Below are positions 61,401 through 64,000 of a DNA stretch of 64,000 bases, in pieces. The DNA is from Psoroptes ovis (Eukaryota; Arthropoda; Arachnida; Sarcoptiformes; Psoroptidae): contig PQWQ01000020.1 in assembly GCA_002943765.1 (NCBI GenBank), forward strand, positions 124,001-188,000, read 5' to 3'. A program made the translations under genes and the position numbers. The first letter of the stretch is position 1. Each line of letters opens with the position of its first letter. The notes below the pieces were generated by a model. The model had not been told where the DNA came from. It saw nothing but the letters and a program-made list of their open reading frames with translations, and made no database searches.

Positions 61401-63458
61401 TGTTCATAAATCGACAAACAACAAAAGTAAATCGATTGAGCACAAAATGGACAACAAAACAAAATGGAAAAAATTGATGAAAATTTAATCACCATCATCG
61501 ATCATCAGCTGATGATTCGATTTTCAAAAGAAATCAAAAATTTTCGATTTTATTTTGTTCAAATCTAATTATGATGGTGATGATGACCACCATCGCCACC
61601 ACTACATGGCCTTAGCCAAAGCACACATCAATTATTAGATTAATAAATGATGATGGCGCCGCCATAATAATCACACTCCCAATGCATACACAAACAAACA
61701 GTAGCCTTGTTGTTAAACATAAATATATACATTTGAATTCTCAAATTATTTGAAAAAAAAACACCAGGAAATGTAAAAATTTTTTCAAGGAACGAATTAA
61801 CCTTGTAATATTTTGAAATATTTAAATTTGAAATTCAATTTCATTTCACGAAACAAAATAGTTTTAAATAAAAGGGGAATAATATTAGGTTGTTCGGAAA
61901 GTTTTTGCCGATTATATTGTCGGGAATCATGAGAAAATCGTCAAGAACTTTTTGGACAACTTAATACAATCTTCTATCATACAATCACACGCACACACAC
62001 AACATGCATTTATCAGATCTTGAATCTCAAATTGATGCATTCATTTTCATTGTGTTATCTTTGATATCAAATGAAATGGACAAGAAATAATAATAAAAAA
62101 AAACTGTTTCTACTTACATCATCTTTCATTAAATCGATTGCTTGCTTCATTCGTTGAACCAATGCTGGATTCAATTCGCTGTTGTTGTTGTTAGCTGCAT
62201 TATATTTACTAAAACAGCCATTATTATTATCTGTTGTTGCTCCATTTTTATTATCATTAATCGATTGTTGTTTATGCTGTTGTTGAATTTGAGGTTGAAG
62301 AACATCATCATTATCACTATCACTAAAACAATCATCAATCATTTCATCATCATTGTTATTGTTGTCTAATGAAAAATATTTTTCATTAATTCCGATAAAA
62401 TTTTCATTATCAAATAATTCGTTATAAAATTTATCGAAATCATTTCGTATTGATCGTAATTCATCATCAACAACATCATCTGAGTTCATTTTGGTAGAAT
62501 CGTTCATATTTGATTCATTCGAATTTCGAATGTTTTTATTCGAACTCATATTTTTCATTGTTACTTTTGACTTTTGTTCGATCATCGATTGACAATTATC
62601 ATCAGTTCTGATTGATTGTGGTAAAGCTGGCGATGATGATACTGATGATGACGATCCGTTCACTTTGCTCACATTCTTTGCACTCATTTTGATTTCATCA
62701 TCATTATTATTATTATGTTTTAACACATTATGTGATGATGATGATGATGATACAAGGTCGTTGGAAATTGTCGTAACACACTTAACGATATCATCATTGT
62801 TACTATTATCTATTTGTTTCATTCGATTATCTTTGGAATTCATTTTTTGTTGCTGATCATCATCATGATTATTATTCGACAACAATGATAATTCCAATGA
62901 TGATGATTTACAATGATAATTCCAATGATCATTCAATTCATCAGGTGGTATATTATAATTATTATTATTACGAATAAGGTTATTGTTTTCAATAATATTT
63001 GTTATTTTTAAATCACTGTTAATAACACATTCACTAGAATCAATACTGTTTTCACAATCATCATCCACATCATCATTCAATAATGATACATCATCAATAG
63101 CTGATTTGAATGAATTTTCAGATGAAACATCATTAATGATAATATTGTCATTATCACCATTATCATTAGTATTAGTATTATTATTGTCAACTAATAATAT
63201 TTTTGATTTCAATGTTTCAGGATCATCGGATTGTTGGATTGAATTTTTAACACTTTCAACATCGTTATTGTTATTGTTATTATTGTTATTGTTATTATTG
63301 TTATTATTATTACTGTTATTATTCACTATTTCAATTTCAAATTTTGAATGACAATTCTCATTTAATGATTTTTTCGTTAAATTCGGAGACATCATTATGA
63401 ACGATATATTTACATTTATGTGTTTTTGTGTGTGTAATAATAATTGTTTCAAATTCAT
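15844..63458 (-). CDS. GATA-type zinc-finger transcription factor, four fingers
   Basis: DNA-binding regulator of (A/T)GATA(A/G) sites. Proposed exons, 5' to 3': 62118-63458, 20661-22850, 17327-18223, 16766-17254, 16508-16690, 15844-16437. All are phase 0 and flanked by GT-AG, total about 1,897 residues. Fingers: N-type CVNC...CNAC at about 1130; C-type CSNC...CNAC at about 1184; degenerate CANC...CGRC at about 1594; C-type CTNC...CNAC at about 1648. The linker QQPRKRT-NQQPKQC joins the first two in the usual N-then-C order. The rest is Ser, Asn, Gln and Asp rich. Much longer than typical GATA factors (400-1,200 residues). Weakest points: the 39-kb join to the first exon, and the 18223 acceptor. 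It might be two genes, or several isoforms. I cannot assign it to a named paralogue (grain, pannier, serpent, GATAe or GATAd). Confidence 0.65.
16508..16690 (-). CDS. GATA exon E: C-type zinc finger
   Basis: A 61-codon, phase-0 exon consisting almost only of a finger: CTNC-X17-CNAC (16592-16666) with SSEWRR, the CGLYYKLHNRDRP helix and a basic tail MRRDFIAHRKRTPN. It matches the C-finger class, which is enough for DNA binding. The donor is AAT|GTAAGT; the acceptor is ACAATAG|CAATCC. Exact frame-neutral length makes it skippable. Confidence 0.92.
16766..17254 (-). CDS. GATA exon D: Ala/Leu helical segment and degenerate finger
   Basis: 163 codons, phase 0 on both sides. The first about 65 residues (from MAGLTAFQQLLELSAINASN on) are Ala, Leu and Gln rich and probably helical, unlike the low-complexity remainder. 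The second part holds a GATA-like finger CANC-X19-CGRC (16823-16903) that keeps HYLC of N-fingers but lacks the core Trp, the WRR and the NACGLY helix, with two extra residues in the loop. Zinc binding is still possible; DNA binding is doubtful. Confidence 0.85.
17327..18301 (-). CDS. GATA exon C: first C-type zinc finger; possible own start
   Basis: It encodes CSNC-X17-CNAC (18131-18205), SSMWRR, CGLYYKLYGFDRP and a basic tail (MRKDIVYPRNRYSK), then a long Ser, Asn and His region ending DDNSDN before GTAAGT. Two 5' ends are possible: an acceptor at 18224 (ACGAAG|AATCAA), phase 0, joining the N-finger exon; or a Met at 18299-18301 (MDHQ) with an in-frame stop just upstream, giving an isoform without the N-finger. 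There is no AG between a pyrimidine tract near 18330 and the Met. Confidence 0.85.
19109..19185 (+). mobile_element. MITE copy 1 (mariner-like, type A, forward)
   Basis: Forward type A order: TTGTCCGAAAAGTTCATTTC at the left, ATCGGCCAGAAC in the right half, closing ACTTTACGGACAACTTA. The right terminal repeat has one change (TTTACGG for TTTTCGG). Confidence 0.88.
19627..19703 (-). mobile_element. MITE copy 2 (type A, reverse)
   Basis: TAGATTGTCCGGAAAGTTT at the left, GATTAAGCCGAATGAAC near the right and TTTTCGGACAAC at the end; the inner order is the reverse complement of copy 1. Confidence 0.88.
19939..19962. repeat. CA dinucleotide microsatellite
   Basis: About 12 uninterrupted AC repeats inside the 2.4-kb GATA intron. 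Confidence 0.95.
20115..20192 (+). mobile_element. MITE copy 3 (type A, forward)
   Basis: Near-consensus: TAGGTTGTCCGAAAAGTTCA at the left, GGCTTAATCGGAATAG in the middle, AAAACTTTCCGGACAACC at the right. A 99-codon open frame (20119-20418) that starts inside it is an artefact. Confidence 0.92.
20661..22850 (-). CDS. GATA exon B: low-complexity region and N-type finger
   Basis: 730 codons, phase 0. It begins KRKSVINQPLDESIDFDEDL, an acidic, non-repetitive stretch, then a probable helix (EQQQLDHRKQQEAEAAEKAR) and a very long Ser, Thr and Asn region. It ends with the N-type finger CVNC-X17-CNAC (20730-20804), TSQWRTNGNGHYLC, CGLYKKYNGEDRP and the linker QQPRKRT before the donor ACT|GTAAGT. The usual WRR is WRT here. 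The acceptor is CTACAG|AAGCGC; an alternative AG lies six bases upstream. Confidence 0.85.
23269..23347 (-). mobile_element. MITE copy 4 (type A, reverse)
   Basis: TAGGCTGTCCGGAAAGTTTT at the left, GATTAAGCCGAATGAAC in the right half and GGACAGCCTA at the end. Clear TA on both sides. Both ends share the GGCTG variant, so the terminal repeats match each other. Confidence 0.92.
23477..23499. repeat. Poly-T tract
   Basis: 23 uninterrupted T inside the large intron, between MITE copies 4 and 5. Confidence 0.95.
23539..23621 (-). mobile_element. MITE copy 5 (type A, reverse)
   Basis: TACGATTGTCCGAAAAGTTC at the left, TTTAAGCCGAATGAACTT in the right half, TTTTCGGACAACC at the end. Lies only about 190 bp from copy 4 in the same orientation. 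Confidence 0.9.
24362..24440 (+). mobile_element. MITE copy 6 (type A, forward)
   Basis: TATGCTGTCCGAGAAGTTCA at the left, ATTCGGCGCAATCAATATG inside, AACTTTTCGGACAACCTA at the right. The right terminal repeat is perfect; the left has several changes. Confidence 0.9.
24647..24725 (-). mobile_element. MITE copy 7 (type A, reverse)
   Basis: TAAGTTGTCCGGAAAGTTAT at the left and GAACTTTTCGGACAACCTA at the right, TA on both sides. About 200 bp from copy 6 and opposite to it, so a transcript through both could fold back on itself. Confidence 0.92.
26223..26302 (-). mobile_element. MITE copy 8 (type A, reverse)
   Basis: TAGATTGTTCGGAAAGTTTT at the left and AACTTTTCGGACAAGCTCA at the right; GATTAAGCCGAATGAAC is intact. 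Confidence 0.88.
26752..26830. mobile_element. MITE copy 9 (type B)
   Basis: AGTTGTCCGGAAAGTTTTCG at the left and AAACTTTTTGGACAAGCTA at the right, but the core (TTATTTCGTAGAAAATTA) differs from type A. The pairing extends inward (TTTTCGCCGG with ATCGGCACAAAC), so the arms are longer. Confidence 0.82.
27472..27552. mobile_element. MITE copy 10 (type B)
   Basis: TAGGTTGTCCGAAAAGTTCT at the left, core TTCTACGATATAATCGGC, ending AAAACTTTGCGGACAATCC. It shares with copy 9 the TTTCTACGA / TCGTAGAAA core in opposite orientation. Confidence 0.82.
28565..28646 (-). mobile_element. MITE copy 11 (type A, reverse)
   Basis: TAGGTTGTCCGAAAAGTTTT at the left, GATTAAGCCGAATGAATT near the right, TTTTCGGACAACCTTA at the end; TA-flanked. 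Confidence 0.92.
29144..29168. repeat. Poly-A tract
   Basis: 25 uninterrupted A; no target-site duplication or upstream retroposon sequence was seen. Confidence 0.95.
29265..29286. repeat. GT dinucleotide microsatellite
   Basis: About 11 GT repeats. Confidence 0.95.
29629..29709 (+). mobile_element. MITE copy 12 (type A, forward)
   Basis: AGGTTGTCCGAAAAGTTCAT at the left, CGGCTTAATCAATCAAGAG inside, TAACTTTTCGGACAACTTA at the right. Left TA is replaced by TC. Confidence 0.9.
32868..32949 (+). mobile_element. MITE copy 13 (type A, forward)
   Basis: TAGGTAGTTGTCCGAAAAGT at the left, with an extra 3 bases (TAG or GTA) inside the terminal repeat; AACTTTTCGGACAACCCA at the right. An overlapping 63-codon frame is an artefact. 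Confidence 0.88.
34347..34427 (-). mobile_element. MITE copy 14 (type A, reverse)
   Basis: TAGATTGTCCGAAAAGTTTG at the left, CGATTAAGCCGAATGAAC then TTTTCGGACAGCCTA at the right; TA on both sides, inserted in a TA-rich stretch. Confidence 0.92.
37402..37418. repeat. CCAG tetranucleotide run
   Basis: Four CCAG units in a locally GC-rich patch (about 37375-37435) that also has CACACACCACGC just before it. Confidence 0.9.
39002..39079 (+). mobile_element. MITE copy 15 (type A, forward)
   Basis: TAGGTTGTCCGAAAAGATCA at the left, TTCGGCTTAATCAATGG inside, AAACTTTTCGGACAATTA at the right. Confidence 0.9.
39746..39825 (+). mobile_element. MITE copy 16 (type A, forward)
   Basis: TTGGGCTGTCCGAAAAGTTC at the left, CATTCGGCTCAATCAATA inside, AACTTTCCGGACAACCTA at the right. 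Confidence 0.9.
40439..40520 (-). mobile_element. MITE copy 17 (type A, reverse)
   Basis: AAGGTTGCCCAAAAAGTTCT at the left (several changes), CGATTAAGCCGAATGAAC and TTTTCGGACAACCTA at the right (perfect). Confidence 0.9.
41645..41669. repeat. TGG trinucleotide run
   Basis: Eight TGG units; part of a broader purine-rich stretch. Confidence 0.9.
46020..46100 (-). mobile_element. MITE copy 18 (type A, reverse)
   Basis: ATTGGGTTGTCCGAAAAGTT at the left, CGATTAAGCCGAATTAAC and TTTTCGGACAACCTA at the right. Confidence 0.92.
47283..47361 (+). mobile_element. MITE copy 19 (type A, forward)
   Basis: TAGGTTGCCCTAAAAGTTCA at the left, TTCGGGCTTAATTCAAAG inside, AAACTTTTTGGACAGCCTA at the right. More diverged than most, TA on both sides. 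Confidence 0.9.
47881..47958 (-). mobile_element. MITE copy 20 (type A, reverse)
   Basis: TAGGTTGTCCGAAAAGTTCT at the left, GATTAAGCCGAATGAAC and TTTTCGGACAACTTA at the right; near consensus. Confidence 0.93.
50278..50352 (+). mobile_element. MITE copy 21 (type A, forward, left end damaged)
   Basis: The left terminal repeat is cut down to TTCGAAAAGTTCTTTCGG, without GGTTGTCC, while the right end (AACTTTCCGGACAACATA) is intact. Probably a deletion after insertion. Confidence 0.85.
50543..50562. repeat. Poly-A tract
   Basis: 20 uninterrupted A. Confidence 0.93.
53362..53440 (-). mobile_element. MITE copy 22 (type A, reverse)
   Basis: TAGATTGTCCGAAAAGTTTT at the left, CGATTAAGCCGAATGAAC and TTTTCGGACAGTCTA at the right; TA on both sides. 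Confidence 0.92.
53699..53776 (-). mobile_element. MITE copy 23 (type A, reverse)
   Basis: TAGGCTGTCCGGAAAGTTAT at the left, GATTAAGCCGAATGAAC and TTTTCGGACAACCTA at the right. About 260 bp from copy 22, same orientation. Confidence 0.92.
54291..54370 (-). mobile_element. MITE copy 24 (type A, reverse)
   Basis: TCGGTTGTCCGAAAAGTTCT at the left, CGATTGAGCTGAATGAAC and TTTTCGGACAACTTA at the right. Confidence 0.9.
55699..55726. repeat. Poly-A tract
   Basis: 28 uninterrupted A, the longest homopolymer in the window. Confidence 0.95.
56130..56207 (-). mobile_element. MITE copy 25 (type A, reverse)
   Basis: TAGGCTGTCCGGAAAGTTCT at the left, GGATTAAGCCGAATGAAC and TTTTTGGACAGTCTA at the right; TA on both sides. 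Confidence 0.92.
56428..56550. mobile_element. Unrelated 123-bp palindromic MITE
   Basis: Left end TACAGAGTTTCAAGTTTCG; the right end, read on the other strand, is TACAGTGTTTCAAGTTTGA. The arms stay partly complementary almost to the centre (ATAGTTTT with its partner, then an AT-rich loop). TA borders both ends, as expected for Tc1/mariner-type insertion. It shares no terminal repeat with the 27-copy family. Confidence 0.7.
56957..57034 (-). mobile_element. MITE copy 26 (type A, reverse)
   Basis: TAGGTTGTCCGAAAAGTTCT at the left, GATTAAGCGAAATGAATT and TTTTCGGACAACCTA at the right; TA on both sides. Confidence 0.93.
61886..61963. mobile_element. MITE copy 27 (type B)
   Basis: TAGGTTGTTCGGAAAGTTTT at the left, core TATATTGTCGGGAATCAT, AAGAACTTTTTGGACAACTTA region at the right. 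It lacks the GATTAAGCCGAATGAAC block of type A and pairs further inward. Only about 150 bp from the GATA first-exon donor. Confidence 0.8.
62118..63458 (-). CDS. GATA exon A: N-terminal low-complexity exon (probable)
   Basis: 447 codons from the first in-frame Met (an in-frame stop lies at 63480-63482); a second plausible start is the MMSPN pair 21 codons in. The product is dominated by Asn, Asp and Ser, including a run of about 20 Asn coded by mixed AAT and AAC codons. It ends with a probable helix, ALVQRMKQAIDLMKDD, then the consensus donor GAT|GTAAGT in phase 0. It lacks a stop, so it needs a downstream exon; the nearest minus-strand exon with a matching phase-0 acceptor is 20661-22850. 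The link is inference; it could belong to a separate gene whose other exons I cannot see. Confidence 0.7.
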
Positions 63459-64000
63459 ACAAATAATTGATGATGATAATCAGAAAATAATAAAAAAATA
63501 AAAAATAAAAACTAAAAATGAATAATTTCAAATTTTGTAAAAAACAGGTACAAGGTTTTCTTTTTGAATATTTTCAAATTATGAAATGTTACTTTCATTT
63601 ACAGGATAATGGATTATTCAAATCAATACGATTCCGAATATTCAAAGATTTCAAATTAAATCATTGCACACACAGACACATTTGATGATAATCACACGAT
63701 TAAAAATTGAATTGAAATAAAAACACTTCTTTTAAAAATTGAAAATTTTAAATAAAAATTAAAACCAAAAAATAAATATCACAGATTTAATCTAAAATGA
63801 TGTGTAAATAATTTAAAAAAAGATAAAGATGAAAACAACAGCAAAAAAAAAACACTTTCTTTTGTTCCCATTGTTTGATAGAGTCATGCTTGATTCACAA
63901 ATGACGTTTTGAAAAAAAAAATGCACTATTAAAAGTACATAATGTGTGTATATGTACATTCACTGTGAAAAAAAAATACATGTGTTTTTTGTTTATTTTG
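63459..64000 (-). promoter_or_regulatory. Upstream region of the proposed GATA first exon
   Basis: AT-rich, with no coding frame. If 63458 is the true start, the 5' UTR and promoter lie here. I cannot point to a specific promoter element; an upstream non-coding exon outside the window is equally possible. Confidence 0.3.

Larger units (their letters stand above)
46101..62117 (-). other. 39-kb GATA intron, 5' part (46.1-62.1 kb)
   Basis: Nine MITEs of the main family, one unrelated palindromic MITE at 56428-56550, poly-A tracts, and AT-rich filler with ATT, CAT and GAA runs. Local less AT-rich islands lie at about 53790-53945 and 57480-57560. I see no gene, tRNA or transposase. Confidence 0.5.

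Noticed and set aside
19109..61963. The repeated hairpins as a CRISPR-like array or miRNA cluster
   Set aside because: Spacing is irregular, copies occur in both orientations and have TA borders and mariner-like ends, which fits MITEs better.
22851..62117. TGATAA words as evidence of GATA autoregulation
   Set aside because: They are numerous, but their frequency is expected in DNA this AT-rich; no clustering could be judged by eye.
62983..63351. 122-codon plus-strand frame with a long Leu run
   Set aside because: It is the antisense of the Asn/Asp repeat in GATA exon A; poly-Leu comes from reading AAT/AAC repeats on the other strand.

Overview
The window looks like nuclear DNA of a small-genome arthropod, most likely an acariform (astigmatid-type) mite. 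It is strongly AT-rich, has mostly 57-90 bp introns, long Ser/Asn/Asp/Gln-rich tracts in transcription-factor exons, and metazoan-only genes (a laminin alpha chain and a GATA factor). The species is inferred from style, not demonstrated.

Layout. (1) 1-720 is a 44-bp tandem repeat with an 88-bp higher-order pattern. (2) 979-11102, minus strand: an 11-exon laminin alpha gene of the alpha1/2 (wing blister) type, about 2,914 residues, with LamNT, LE repeats, L4 carrying an RGD, LE, a second L4, LE, coiled coil and LG1-LG3. LG4-LG5 are not encoded here. A second possible first exon lies inside its first intron. (3) 12050-12634, plus: a single-exon tRNA 2'-phosphotransferase (Tpt1/KptA). (4) 12886-14903, plus: a two-exon, single-pass membrane protein of unknown function whose tail carries tyrosine motifs. 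(5) 15844-63458, minus: exons best read as one GATA-type zinc-finger gene. Its six exons are all phase 0 and it has two large introns (2.4 kb and about 39 kb). Finger order is N-type, C-type, degenerate N-type, C-type.

The stretch 19-62 kb is almost wholly non-coding and lies in introns of the GATA gene. It carries 27 copies of a roughly 80-bp mariner-like MITE (24 of one type, 3 of a second) and one unrelated 123-bp palindromic MITE. It also has microsatellites and homopolymer runs, and a few less AT-rich islands that may be regulatory. I see no transposase gene, tRNA, rRNA or CRISPR array.

The genes are not an operon and share no pathway. Laminin and Tpt1 are divergent from a roughly 950-bp spacer; the membrane-protein gene and the GATA gene converge, with possibly overlapping 3' UTRs. 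The most interesting biology is the four-finger GATA gene with cleanly skippable finger exons, its 39-kb MITE-filled intron, and the short-tailed laminin alpha with two candidate signal-peptide exons. Exon limits were read by eye from splice consensus and phase; RNA-seq would settle them.
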